Of a stretch of DNA of 64,000 bases, positions 17,894 through 27,348 are shown piece after piece. The position numbers and the translations under genes were made by a program. The notes beneath the pieces are model-generated. The model made no database searches and was not told the origin of the DNA. It worked only from the letters and a program-made list of their open reading frames with translations. Numbering within the stretch: position 1 is the first letter of the stretch; the number at the start of each line of letters is the position of its first letter. Source of the stretch: Anabaena sp051781005 (GTDB lineage Bacteria; Cyanobacteriota; Cyanobacteriia; Cyanobacteriales; Nostocaceae); assembly GCF_051781005.1 (NCBI RefSeq), contig NZ_JBPWOA010000026.1:347397-411396 (forward strand), given 5' to 3'.

Positions 17894-19066
17894 ATGAATA
17901 TTTGTCATCTAGTTTTGAGTAATATTGGGGGAGCGCCAAAGACTGCTAATTCTTTAATTTCGTCGCAGTCAAAAGCAGGTCATAAAGTCTCTACCGTAGT
18001 ATTTACTGATTTAGATTCACGATGGCTAGTAAATTTTGAATCTGCTGAAAAACTAATAATCATGAAAGTTGCAGGTAGTTCATTTTACATTGGTGGGGCG
18101 ATACACCAAATATGGATAGCTATCCAATTAAGTAAAATAATTTCTGGCTTAAAACCAGATATTATTGTTTGCCATACTGCATTTATAACGAAACTTTTTT
18201 ATCTTTCTCAACGCATCCCTGGTAGTTTATCAGTTCCATATATTAGCTATATTCATACTGATTTCATTTCTGAGTTACAAGCCGAAAGCAAAAGCCAAGC
18301 CAATTGGTTGATAGCACTATTCCAAAATTTATCTATAAATATTGATAATTTGATTAGTTTGCGTAGTCTTCACCAAGCCAGTGGACTAGTATTTGTTTGC
18401 AAGAGTTTATATGAAAGATTCTTAAAAATTGGCTTAAATCCTACTTACATGGCAATATGCTATAATCCAGCAATACCTGATCCAAATCATCAACTTTTAA
18501 ATTCTAGTGCAGAGTCTTGGTTAAAAAACCATGATTTAATTACTTTTGTATCTGCTGCTAGATTTCATTCTCAAAAAGATCATAAAACATTACTCAAAGC
18601 ATTTGCTCAAGCTAGTCAATATCACTCCAACATCCGGTTAATTTTACTAGGAGATGGTGATTTAGAAACAGAAATGCAAAACCTGGCAATTTCTTTAGCA
18701 ATTAATCATATTGTTTTATTTGTCGGGGCTGTTCCTAATCCTAGAGCTTATTTTTCACTATCTAGAGCAGTGATACTTGCTTCTCATTATGAAGGATTTG
18801 GTATGGTACTTGTAGAAGCTGTAGCTAGTGGAGTAACTTTTATTACTAGTGATTGTCCAGTCGGTCCACGGGAAATTTCTGAAGTATTGAAATGTGGAAC
18901 TCTAGTACCACCTAATGATGTAGATGCTTTAGCAATTGCTATTATTGATTATGCAAAAATTCCTCAAGAGAAGATTAATCGCTCTGAAGAAATTGCACAA
19001 TTTTTTAGTGAAACTAGCTGTGCTAAGAAGTTAGAAAAATTGATAGAACAAGTGGTCTATCAATGA
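17894..19066 (+). CDS. Family 4 glycosyltransferase
   Basis: GT-B fold glycosyltransferase of 390 residues. The N-terminal half begins MNICHLVLSNIGGAPKTANSL with the acceptor-side Gly-rich loop. The C-terminal half has FVSAARFHSQKDHKTLLKAF, LILLGDGDLE and the donor-binding SHYEGFGMVLVEAVASG, which holds the E-x7-E pattern of GT4 enzymes. The sequence ends with a typical C-terminal helix. It probably adds a sugar to a surface polysaccharide or glycolipid together with the upstream GT2. The exact product is unknown. Confidence 0.9.
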   Translation: MNICHLVLSNIGGAPKTANSLISSQSKAGHKVSTVVFTDLDSRWLVNFESAEKLIIMKVAGSSFYIGGAIHQIWIAIQLSKIISGLKPDIIVCHTAFITKLFYLSQRIPGSLSVPYISYIHTDFISELQAESKSQANWLIALFQNLSINIDNLISLRSLHQASGLVFVCKSLYERFLKIGLNPTYMAICYNPAIPDPNHQLLNSSAESWLKNHDLITFVSAARFHSQKDHKTLLKAFAQASQYHSNIRLILLGDGDLETEMQNLAISLAINHIVLFVGAVPNPRAYFSLSRAVILASHYEGFGMVLVEAVASGVTFITSDCPVGPREISEVLKCGTLVPPNDVDALAIAIIDYAKIPQEKINRSEEIAQFFSETSCAKKLEKLIEQVVYQ

Positions 19067-19083
19067 ATATGATTGATTACTTA

Positions 19084-20760
19084 CAGGACTTACGCACCCT
19101 ACAATAGATTTCTGGTGTGACACGCAGCTTTAGTCCTAACTTAAATAAATGATTTTTATTACTTCATTATATTTTGTGAAATTAATTTATCTTTTGGATA
19201 ACTGCCAGACATGAAAATGAACTTATTATTATCCCCTATTAGAAATTTTTGCCGTCAATTATTTAATTCTACTCGGCAGATGGTCATTTTAGGAATTATG
19301 CTGAGTTTGTGTCTAATATCTTTATCTAGTTGTCAGCGAATATCACAGCAAAATGATCAAGTAATTCATCTGACACTATGGCAGTCTATAAATCCCCCAG
19401 AAAATCGTGATTATTTCTACAAATTAGTAGAAAAATTTAATAAAAATCATCAAGATATTCAGGTTGAAGCTATCTTTGAACCTGAACCTCAATTACCAAA
19501 AATATTAACTGCATTTGCTGGTAATGTGCTGCCAGATATGCTTTTATTCTATCCAGAATATACTGGGCAATTTGTTGATTTAGGAGCTATTCGACCTTTA
19601 GATGATTGGATAGAAAAGTTAGAAATAAAATCAGATATTAGACCAAATCTATTAAAAGGAATGGAGATAGATGGTCATATTTGGTCTGTTCCTATGCACA
19701 CTAGTAATATTGGAATTTTTTACCGACCTCAGCTTTTTCAAGCGGCAGGAATTACAGAAATACCTAAAACTTGGGAAGAATTGAGAGCAGTTGCTAAGAA
19801 ATTAACTATAGATAAAGACGGAGATAAGCGACCAGAACAGTATGGAATATTGTTGCCTTTAGGAAAAGGAGGATGGACTGTTTTTAGTTGGTTGCCCTTT
19901 TTGTTTGGTGCTGAGGGAGAGATTATTACTAATAATAGACCGAATTTAACTCATCCTGGAGCGATCGCAGCTTTACAATTTTGGCAAGACCTGATCAAAG
20001 ATGGGTCAGTGATGCTTTCTGCTCCAGAACGAGGTTATGAAGAAGACGCTTTTCTGAATGGTCGTGTGGCAATGCAGATTACTGGACCTTGGACATTAAT
20101 CATGAAGTCTGAAGTTGATCATCAAGTCTTTCCTGTACCCACAGGAGTGATACCTGCAACAGTCACAGGTACTGCAAGTTTGTTTGCGATGAAATCATCA
20201 CCAGCTAGAGAAAAAGCTGCACTCAAATTTTTGGAGTATGTGTTAAGTGATGAATTTCAAACAGCATGGAGTATAAAAACAGGTTTTTTACCAGTGACAT
20301 TTACTGCTGCTCGCAGTCAAACTTATCAGCAATTTATTGCTAATAAACCATTATTAAAAGTATTTTTTGACCAATTACCCGTAGCACGTTCTTCACCCTC
20401 CATCGCTGGATATAGTCGTATTTCTGATAGTTTAGGTAGAGCTATAGAAGCAACCCTACTGGGAGAATCTCCAGAAAAAGCACTCCAACAGGCTCAAACA
20501 CGTCTAGATTTAATTTGGCCATAATTTTTTCATATTTTCTGGCTTAACTAATTGATACAGCAGATTTTAACTGAGCCAGAAATTACGCAAAAAATAACAA
20601 AAATAGCGGTAATTCATGAATTATTGAATACGCAAGAATTAAGCTTTGATATCCTTCAAAACTTGATATCCTTAAAAATCAAATACTTTTTCTAGCCTCG
20701 CAGCTTTAGATTTTCAGCATCTGATGCATCATACTAAATATGTCGGTTGCGTAAGTCCTG
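19084..20760. repeat. 13-bp perfect inverted repeats bracketing the sugar-binding gene
   Basis: CAGGACTTACGCA at 19084-19096 and TGCGTAAGTCCTG at 20748-20760 are exact inverted copies 1.68 kb apart. They match the ends of the family D elements at 59940-60030 and 63814-63927. They may be two separate element relics or the ends of one unit carrying the gene between them. Confidence 0.6.
19211..20524 (+). CDS. ABC-transporter sugar-binding lipoprotein
   Basis: Extracellular solute-binding protein family 1 (UgpB/MalE-like), 437 residues. The signal peptide MVILGIMLSLCLISLSSC ends in the lipobox LSSC, predicting a lipid-anchored periplasmic protein. Mature parts include VIHLTLWQSINPPENRDYF, the hinge region around VPMHTSNIGIFYRP, and AFLNGRVAMQITGPWT, all typical of carbohydrate binders. 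No permease or ATPase genes are adjacent, so the membrane components must be encoded elsewhere, as is common in cyanobacteria. The ligand is probably a sugar or glycerol-phosphate compound. The gene is bracketed by the 13-base inverted repeats listed separately. Confidence 0.9.
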   Translation: MKMNLLLSPIRNFCRQLFNSTRQMVILGIMLSLCLISLSSCQRISQQNDQVIHLTLWQSINPPENRDYFYKLVEKFNKNHQDIQVEAIFEPEPQLPKILTAFAGNVLPDMLLFYPEYTGQFVDLGAIRPLDDWIEKLEIKSDIRPNLLKGMEIDGHIWSVPMHTSNIGIFYRPQLFQAAGITEIPKTWEELRAVAKKLTIDKDGDKRPEQYGILLPLGKGGWTVFSWLPFLFGAEGEIITNNRPNLTHPGAIAALQFWQDLIKDGSVMLSAPERGYEEDAFLNGRVAMQITGPWTLIMKSEVDHQVFPVPTGVIPATVTGTASLFAMKSSPAREKAALKFLEYVLSDEFQTAWSIKTGFLPVTFTAARSQTYQQFIANKPLLKVFFDQLPVARSSPSIAGYSRISDSLGRAIEATLLGESPEKALQQAQTRLDLIWP

Positions 20761-20864
20761 AATATAATGGCTATATTTGACTCAACCCTGTCCATGTTAG
20801 CATTTAAGTGTAAAGCAGTCGATTGTTAGCAATTGTTAGCATTTTTGTATCGGAGAATGGGAAC
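20525..20864. other. Intergenic stretch with element relics
   Basis: Contains a solo family G end (ATACAGCAGATTTTAA near 20556) and a family D end (20748-20760). No gene, tRNA or clear promoter is seen. Confidence 0.5.
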
Positions 20865-21707
20865 TTGGATGAACTAAGGACTGTACTGGAGTTAGCCACC
20901 GAAGAAGAACTACAAGACTTAACAGCAATTCTGTTTAGTCGCAAGTTTAATCCCCTAGATTATGTTCACACACCTGAACCGATCAAAGTACAAAGCCAAG
21001 ATCGTCAAGCTTGGCTAAATGCAATAGAAGATCGTTTTCGCTTTCTAGGGGCTGATGGGATGACTGTATTACGCGGACGCACTTGTCAAGTAACATATCG
21101 ACAAGTGTTAATTCAAGTATGTAAGTATTTGAAAATTTCTTATTATCACAATTTAGCAACCGTTGATTTAGAAGCAGAAGTCTTTTTACATCTTTTAGGA
21201 AAGGTGTGGAAAAAGCTGCCAGAACAAGAGAAGCAAAAATTGACCGTAAGATTACAAAGTCACCTGCTTAAATCCGATATTAAACAACCATTACCCCTAT
21301 ATTTACAAAAAGATCCTTTAGGATTAATTTTCAAAGGTGGTAGTGCCTTGGCTGTAACTTCAGTTCTGCAACCATTTGTTTTAAAACAGATTGCCCATCA
21401 ATTTGCTATCCACTTTGCTACTTATCAAGTGGCTAAAGAAGCAGCAATTACAGGCACACAGGTGGCGAGTAAACAGTTTCAAAGCTATGTAACTGTAAAA
21501 ATGGCGCAACAAGGGATGACGATGAGTGCTGCCCGTTATGGTGCTGTTCGCAGTATGTTTGCCTTGATCGGACCGATGATGTGGGGTTGGTTTTTAGCGG
21601 ATTTGGGTTGGAGAGCGATCGCTACTAATTACGGTCGCATTATTCCTACTATCTTCACCCTAGCGCAAATTCGTCTCACCCGTGCAGAATGTTGGGAGCC
21701 AGCTTGA
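20865..21707 (+). CDS. YaaW-like protein (ubiquinol-cytochrome c chaperone-like family)
   Basis: Protein of about 280 residues matching the YaaW/DUF3944 type: an N-terminal LDELRTVLELATEEELQDL helix pair, a middle helical domain and a C-terminal hydrophobic SMFALIGPMMWGWFLADLGW segment close to the membrane. The longest frame starts with TTG at 20823, but the family begins at the LDELR helix. A TTG at 20865 sits nine bases after GGAG (20852-20855), so that start is chosen. The molecular role is poorly known. The stop lies 19 bases inside the next gene, which implies translational coupling. Confidence 0.72.
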   Translation: MDELRTVLELATEEELQDLTAILFSRKFNPLDYVHTPEPIKVQSQDRQAWLNAIEDRFRFLGADGMTVLRGRTCQVTYRQVLIQVCKYLKISYYHNLATVDLEAEVFLHLLGKVWKKLPEQEKQKLTVRLQSHLLKSDIKQPLPLYLQKDPLGLIFKGGSALAVTSVLQPFVLKQIAHQFAIHFATYQVAKEAAITGTQVASKQFQSYVTVKMAQQGMTMSAARYGAVRSMFALIGPMMWGWFLADLGWRAIATNYGRIIPTIFTLAQIRLTRAECWEPA

Positions 21708-23029
21708 ACAAGGCTTTTTATCATCCCAACTCTAGTTTGCAACCCGCTTGGAACTGTCTTCAATTTGGGTTGCTTGTCTTTCCTCTCAATCCCTTTTTGG
21801 GGGCTGTAACTATCTCTTTGGCCGCATTAATAACGTGGGCTAAACAATACCGCACAATTAGCCGTCGTCCCTTGCACCGAGGATTTGCAGTTTTAAGTTT
21901 ATTGTTGTTGATAACTACCGGGTTTGCTTCTCACCAAATGGAAGCTTTCCTGGGGTTATTTAACTTATTACCCTATTTTTTCGTGTTTGCGGGATTAACT
22001 GCCCTGATTCAAACATCTGCCCAATTACGGCAAATCGCTTGGATTATGGTATTTGGTTCTTTACCTGTGGTAATGATCGGTTTTGGACAATTATTTCTTG
22101 GCTGGACTTTCAATTTACAGTTTTTGTGGGTTCTTTTAGATATCACAATTTCCCCTGGTGGAGTACCATTAGGTCGTATGTCTTCTGTGCTAATGCACGC
22201 TAACACCTTAGCCGCTTATTTGGTGACTATTTTCATTTTAGGTTTAGGGTTATGGCTAGAAAACTATCAAAAACTTAAAGTCAAAAATCCGCCCTTAAAA
22301 GTTTCTTATCGTCCCATCATCTTCTTAACGGTGGCTGTATTTGCCAATTTTATGGCTTTAGTTTTAACTAACTCGCGGAATGGGTGGGTAATAGCCGTTT
22401 TTGCCTGTGTAGCTTATGCTTGCTATCAAGGTTGGCAACTTCTCGTGGCTGGTTTCTTGAGTATGGCCACTAGTATTCTTTTAGCAGCTTTTGCACCTTT
22501 AGCGATCGCACAATTTTTCCGTCGCTTCGTTCCCTATTTTATCTGGGCGCGTGTCAATGATGATATGTATCCCGACAGACCAGTAGCCATGATGCGAAAA
22601 ACCCAGTGGGAATTTGCCTGGAATTTAACTCAACAACATCCTTTGACTGGTTCAGGTTTACGCAGTTTTAGCGGACTCTACAAAGCACAAATGCAAATTG
22701 ATATCAATCATCCTCATAACTTATTTCTCATGTTATCTGCGGAAACAGGTTTGATTACTACTTTATTATTTTGTAGTTTACTCGCTTGGATCTTAATTGC
22801 AGCTATTCAACTTTTGTGGCATTCAAAATATATACAATTAGAAAACAGATTAATCTTCTTTAGTTATATCATCACCTTTATCGGCTGGATATTATTTAAT
22901 ACTGTCGATGTCACAACTTTTGACATCCGCTTAAGTACCCTATTTTGGGTATTTTTAGCTGCCCTGTGCGGAGTGACATATCAATATACAGCAGGAGTCA
23001 GGAGTCAGGATTCAGGATTCAGGAGTTAG
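21689..23029 (+). CDS. O-antigen ligase / polymerase-like membrane protein
   Basis: Polytopic membrane protein of 446 residues in the Wzy_C (O-antigen ligase/polymerase, IctB-like) superfamily. At least ten hydrophobic helices are visible. The conserved extracytoplasmic loop and Wzy_C region is GSGLRSFSGLY followed by HPHNLFLMLSAETGL. Such proteins ligate or polymerise surface glycans in the periplasm. IctB relatives were once proposed to affect inorganic carbon uptake. It overlaps the upstream YaaW-like gene by 19 bases. The last ten or so residues (GVRSQDSGFRS) are encoded by a family A repeat, so the original C-terminus was altered by repeat insertion. Confidence 0.85.
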   Translation: MLGASLNKAFYHPNSSLQPAWNCLQFGLLVFPLNPFLGAVTISLAALITWAKQYRTISRRPLHRGFAVLSLLLLITTGFASHQMEAFLGLFNLLPYFFVFAGLTALIQTSAQLRQIAWIMVFGSLPVVMIGFGQLFLGWTFNLQFLWVLLDITISPGGVPLGRMSSVLMHANTLAAYLVTIFILGLGLWLENYQKLKVKNPPLKVSYRPIIFLTVAVFANFMALVLTNSRNGWVIAVFACVAYACYQGWQLLVAGFLSMATSILLAAFAPLAIAQFFRRFVPYFIWARVNDDMYPDRPVAMMRKTQWEFAWNLTQQHPLTGSGLRSFSGLYKAQMQIDINHPHNLFLMLSAETGLITTLLFCSLLAWILIAAIQLLWHSKYIQLENRLIFFSYIITFIGWILFNTVDVTTFDIRLSTLFWVFLAALCGVTYQYTAGVRSQDSGFRS

Positions 23030-23032
23030 GAG
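22993..23032. repeat. Family A repeat fragment at the 3' end of the ligase-like gene
   Basis: Short heptamer-like units CAGGAGT / CAGGATT in tandem. They provide the final codons and the stop of the preceding gene. No right-hand TIR is present, so this is a fragment. Confidence 0.65.
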
Positions 23033-23132
23033 TGTTCGGTTAAGAATTTTTGTAAGTTAATAAATCCATGTTCTTTAAAATCTTTACACCATTTCTAATT
23101 CACTTTTCCAATTTTGACCATAATATAAAAAT

Positions 23133-23233
23133 GTAAGAATTCAGGAGTCAGGCTTCGCAGTGAGCGTCAGCTGAACGGAGTCAGAAAGAAAGAGGAAAGG
23201 GATATCTGTTGCATAAGTCCTAATTTTATCTAT
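23133..23233. repeat. Family A repeat, partial copy
   Basis: Starts with the family end GTAAGAATTCAGGA, contains a GTTGCATAAGTCCTAA stretch resembling a family D end, and runs directly into the next family A element at 23234. It has no clean right terminus. Confidence 0.55.
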
Positions 23234-23487
23234 GTAAGGATTCAGGATACAGAATGTTTGATATAGCAGGGAACTCTTAGGGAACACCAGAAAATAAATT
23301 ATCCAATCTTGTGGGATGGGCATCCTGCCCGTCCTTGATAATTTGCGGGCAAGACTTCGACAGGCTCAGTCCGAGGATGCCCGCACCACAAGAAATTTTT
23401 GTACATTTTTTTATTTGGAAGTCCCTTAACAGAAGAGAAAAATATTATATTCTTCTTTCTCCTGACTCCTGACTTCCGAATTCTTAT
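23234..23487. repeat. Family A element interrupted by a nested family B element
   Basis: Left part GTAAGGATTCAGGA through GATATAGCAGGGAAC and right part AGAAGAGAAAAATATT through CCGAATTCTTAT match the uninterrupted copy at 35712-35899 across the break. The interrupting piece is the family B element at 23279-23426. This places family A insertion before family B insertion here. The rest of the 579-base gap holds no gene. Confidence 0.75.
23279..23426. repeat. Family B MITE-like element, copy 2 (nested)
   Basis: Left end AGGGAACACCAG (degenerate) and right end GGAAGTCCCT. The AAATAAATTATCCAATCTTG left arm matches the inverted right arm of copy 1. Internal GGGCAAGACTTCGACAGGC forms an inverted structure with flanking CGGGCA / TGCCCG. 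Confidence 0.75.
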
Positions 23488-23608
23488 CCTATAGTGAGTA
23501 ACCCAGAAAAAAATATTTCACCAAAAGGGTTATTGTGCAATACCAATTCATTTTTCATTTTGTTAATGGAATCAGGGTGACTTTGTTACCAACTCAATCT
23601 TTCCTTGT

Positions 23609-26600
23609 TCAATTACATCCTGTAATGATAAATGCTGCCCAATAATAAGGATTATCGTAAGGCTGTGTGTGAGATGCTAATTTGCTATTTTTATAAATTT
23701 GTGTGGTTACATAGTTTCTGAGTTGTAATTCTTCTGGATGCAAATTAGGCAATAAATGTTCATACCATACAATCAGTTCTGCAACCGTTATATTTCTCAA
23801 CCAATTTGTTGCTTCAGCTAAGGATATAACTGGTGAATGATGAGTAAGTAATCTGCGGTAAAACTCTATCATTACTAAAGCCGTAACAGATGATTCTACA
23901 GTCCAAATTGTACTTACTACATAGGGAACACCTCCATTTAATAAACCAGTTGCTAAACCTACATATTCACTGCTGATATTCTGACTATTAGTACTAATAT
24001 TTTCAGAATTCGTAAGTGTAAAAAGCTGGTAATTGCTGAAAGTATGCTGAGAAATTTGTTCTAAGGTGAGCTTGTCTTCACCTGCTAATACCAAAGCAGA
24101 TTTTTGGACTTCATTCAAATTGTTAATAGCGTGTCCAGTAAAATGAAAAATGTTATAATCTGCCACTAAAGCATTTTCTAAATTATCTCTAGTGACTTGT
24201 GTACCTTTGATATGTTGGGCATAATCAAACATTTGTCTCACAATTACCGATGCAAACTCAGAAGACTCGCTATTATCTACGCTTTCGGGATTTTCTACAC
24301 CCAGGAATTTTTGTTGTTGCCAATTTGATAATGAATTTGTTTTTAGATCAAGCCCTATTTGAATACTTGGTAAATAATTAATGGTGTAATTTGGTAAATC
24401 TGGTTGATGAAGAGGGAATAGTGATTGCAGAGGCAATTTATGTAAATCACGATGGGGAATTAAAATCAGGTTAGTGATACCTTCAAGTTCCTGAATAATT
24501 GTGGAAATATTCAGAATATTTTGCAGTTTTAATAACCTCTGCTCCATCTCCAAATTCCAGGAATGATTGTGGTCAACTTCTGGATATTGATTTTGGCGAT
24601 ATCCTTGATATTCTTTTTGCCAATCTTCTAACCAGGTTTCAAATTCAATTAAACGTTGTACTGCTTCAGGTATGGCTTCTACATCTTGTATTGGTGTTAA
24701 TAGCAAGATGGGTGATGGGGCTTGATCTTTAATAATAAATGTGTGTAACGCTGCTGGGCTGAGATGCCAGTAAATTATTGCTGTTGTCGGATTAAGTAGT
24801 TGTTGAATTGCATCATAGTTGGGGAAATAAATTTCATCACTCCAACCAGAAAGCAGTAATTTTAAACAGGTATTTTTACCTTGTTCGGCAATTTCCCAAG
24901 CTTCTACTAAATCACCGACATTTACGGCTAAATCAACAGCCAATTGCTTTAAGCCTGCAAATTTGAGAGCTAGTTGTTTTTTATTTTGTTGAGGACGGGT
25001 TGTTTGATTGAGTAATTGTTGTAATAAATCTAGTCCTTGTTGTTGTATTTCTTGGGCTGGTGCAGTTTGTCCTAAACCTAAAAATACTTTGGTCAGAGAT
25101 TGCAAAACATCGAGATGCAATTCTGAAAAATCTTCGGCTGTGAGAGTTAATAGTGCTTGTTGGTATTCAGATGCTGCTTTTTGCCAAAAATAGCGGGGTA
25201 TGGGTTGTTTTTTACCTTGCTCATAGTGTGTATTACCCATTGCTAGATGCAATCTTCCCCAACCTTCGGGGTGGGTATCGGGACGAAGATATTTCAACCC
25301 TTCTTGATATGTGGCTAATTTACCTTCATAGCCGCACTGTTTGAGGGCTGGATTGGATGTGGCGATGCTACTGGGTATATTCAGGGATAATTTGTCATTA
25401 ACTAAGTTAGCAACGGCTCCAGCGCGACCTAGCCAAGCTTCCCAGTAGTCTAGTTTGATTTCTAAGGCGCTATCATAGCAAGCGATCGCTTCAGTAAATC
25501 TGTCTAAGTAAAATAGGGCTACGGCTTGGTTGTACCAGGCGGGGTGAAAATCAGGCTTAATAGTTATGGCTTGTTGATAGGAAGTGATGGCTTCTTCACG
25601 TCTTCCTAGGTTCTCTAAGGCTATGCCTCGGTTATAGCAAGCTAGGTAAACATCAGGTTGAATTGCCAGGGCTTGATCCCAGGATTCAATGGCTTCTGAC
25701 CAGCGTTTTAAATTAAATAACACTACACCCCGGTCAATCCAAACTTCGTGATAGTCGGGTTGGATATCTATGGCTCGGTCATAGGATGCGATCGCATCTT
25801 CGTATTGTTCACCCACCGCTAGGGCTACCCCCCGGTAATACCAAGTTTCCTGGTCGTGGGGTTGTAATTTCAGGGCTTGGTCATAACTAGAAATGGCTTC
25901 CCAAATTAGTCCTAACTTCAGCAGTGCTAAACCGCGACTAGACCAAGCTTCTTGGTAATCGGGTTTAAATTGGATAGCTTGATCAAAAGAAGCGATCGCA
26001 TTATCAAAGTCTCCAAACTCCCCTAGAATACCCCCCCTGTTGTACCAGGCCTTGTGGAAATCAGGTTTTAGACTCAGAGCTTGGTCATAAGCAGCGATCG
26101 CTTCGGTGAGCCGTTGTAAATGAAATAGTGTCAACCCTTGGTTAAACCAATACTCATAATCTTCTGGTTGCAGTTTAGTAGCTTGGTTATAAAAAGCCAA
26201 CGCTCCCAATAAATCCCCAGATTTAGCTTGCTGTAAACCTTGGTAAAACCATGCTTGAGCTTGGTTAGTCACAGTCAATTGAAACGATGGTCGCTCAATA
26301 ATGGCTTGGCTTTCACGGATTGCTAGTTCCGAAGCCAGTTGTTGAACTAAATTAGTACTTTGCTCCAACCGCACCACCAACTCATCTAGAGTGTGTGCAA
26401 CCTGCGGCTCTAAATTCACAAGCGATCGATCCCAACTCTCTGTCAAAGAAGAAGTTGCAACTTCTTCTAATTCCTCAACAGTTGAAGCTTCTTCTCCAAC
26501 ATATTCAAAAACCACAGCCTCAGATAGATCTGCTTGGACATCTTCATAACTCAACTCTTCTGAGTTAACCCATATTTGCTCCAATATTGGGGATGCGGCT

Positions 26601-27163
26601 GAGGCATTGACAGTTTCGCCTTGATCATGTTCCCATAACTTTTCACCCAAATCTCGAAGCAATTTTTGCCCAGGAGTCTCTTCTACCAGTGGCTTTACTG
26701 CTGCTGCGGCTGTCACCTCTACTGGTTCAGGATTTGATACATACTCTTGATTTAAGAAATCACGCCTCAATAATTGGATGCCAATTTCAGCCGCAAGTTC
26801 ACCAACTCTGCCGACATTTAGTTCACCTAGTTGCACCATCCGCGTTGCTATCTGATTATTTGGTGCTGGTGAAGCTAACAATTTTTCACCAAATATCAGC
26901 AGCCAATCTATCCAGCGCTCAACAGTAATCCGAGGTTCCATTCGCTGCAAATACTTCAGCGCCCATTGTTGTCCTCGTGCTTGATGCACACCTTCCAGCA
27001 GCTGGTTAAACAAAACTTCCAGATCCGCATTGGTTAATTCGGGTGGAGAGTTTACCACCCTGTATCCCTTCTCAGCGTCGGCATCATGAGTCCGACGACT
27101 GTCAAAAGGGTACTTCAAAAAACTGTTAAGCCACTGCAATAGCCACCTGAGCATTTGCCACAT
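23609..27163 (-). CDS. TPR-CHAT protein with Cys-to-Ser at the expected catalytic site
   Basis: Protein of 1184 residues. Residues 1-150 form a distinct N-terminal domain (VHQARGQQWALKYL ... RWIDWL ... NNQIATRMVQLGELN), also present in the neighbouring protein at 27349-28023. An acidic linker follows, then eight or more TPR repeats of 34 residues (about 303-590, for example AWYNRGGILGEFGDFDNAIA), a helical region, and a C-terminal CHAT caspase-like domain (about 900-1184). The CHAT His motif is present as HFTGHA (His1011). The usual LSACET catalytic Cys motif reads LTNSEN, with Ser at about residue 1053. It is therefore either an inactive scaffold or a variant hydrolase. CHAT proteins in cyanobacteria include the differentiation factor HetF, but this is not an obvious HetF orthologue. 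Confidence 0.9.
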   Translation of the reverse strand: MWQMLRWLLQWLNSFLKYPFDSRRTHDADAEKGYRVVNSPPELTNADLEVLFNQLLEGVHQARGQQWALKYLQRMEPRITVERWIDWLLIFGEKLLASPAPNNQIATRMVQLGELNVGRVGELAAEIGIQLLRRDFLNQEYVSNPEPVEVTAAAAVKPLVEETPGQKLLRDLGEKLWEHDQGETVNASAASPILEQIWVNSEELSYEDVQADLSEAVVFEYVGEEASTVEELEEVATSSLTESWDRSLVNLEPQVAHTLDELVVRLEQSTNLVQQLASELAIRESQAIIERPSFQLTVTNQAQAWFYQGLQQAKSGDLLGALAFYNQATKLQPEDYEYWFNQGLTLFHLQRLTEAIAAYDQALSLKPDFHKAWYNRGGILGEFGDFDNAIASFDQAIQFKPDYQEAWSSRGLALLKLGLIWEAISSYDQALKLQPHDQETWYYRGVALAVGEQYEDAIASYDRAIDIQPDYHEVWIDRGVVLFNLKRWSEAIESWDQALAIQPDVYLACYNRGIALENLGRREEAITSYQQAITIKPDFHPAWYNQAVALFYLDRFTEAIACYDSALEIKLDYWEAWLGRAGAVANLVNDKLSLNIPSSIATSNPALKQCGYEGKLATYQEGLKYLRPDTHPEGWGRLHLAMGNTHYEQGKKQPIPRYFWQKAASEYQQALLTLTAEDFSELHLDVLQSLTKVFLGLGQTAPAQEIQQQGLDLLQQLLNQTTRPQQNKKQLALKFAGLKQLAVDLAVNVGDLVEAWEIAEQGKNTCLKLLLSGWSDEIYFPNYDAIQQLLNPTTAIIYWHLSPAALHTFIIKDQAPSPILLLTPIQDVEAIPEAVQRLIEFETWLEDWQKEYQGYRQNQYPEVDHNHSWNLEMEQRLLKLQNILNISTIIQELEGITNLILIPHRDLHKLPLQSLFPLHQPDLPNYTINYLPSIQIGLDLKTNSLSNWQQQKFLGVENPESVDNSESSEFASVIVRQMFDYAQHIKGTQVTRDNLENALVADYNIFHFTGHAINNLNEVQKSALVLAGEDKLTLEQISQHTFSNYQLFTLTNSENISTNSQNISSEYVGLATGLLNGGVPYVVSTIWTVESSVTALVMIEFYRRLLTHHSPVISLAEATNWLRNITVAELIVWYEHLLPNLHPEELQLRNYVTTQIYKNSKLASHTQPYDNPYYWAAFIITGCN

Positions 27164-27348
27164 TCTTGGATTTTCTTTCTCCTAGATTGTAGCCATCGTT
27201 GTGTCAAAAAAATCATGAATCACCTAACAGACCTGGCAAGTAACCTAGACTGCGTTGATATAGTAATAAAAACTATACAAAACTTTATCAGTAAACAGAA
27301 ATTACTCCTACTATTCGGTACTCAATACTCAATACTCAATACTCAGTG

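Noticed and set aside
23609..27163. Considered as HetF orthologue
   Set aside because: The TPR arrangement, the extra N-terminal domain and the Ser in place of catalytic Cys do not support orthology; only the shared CHAT class is clear.
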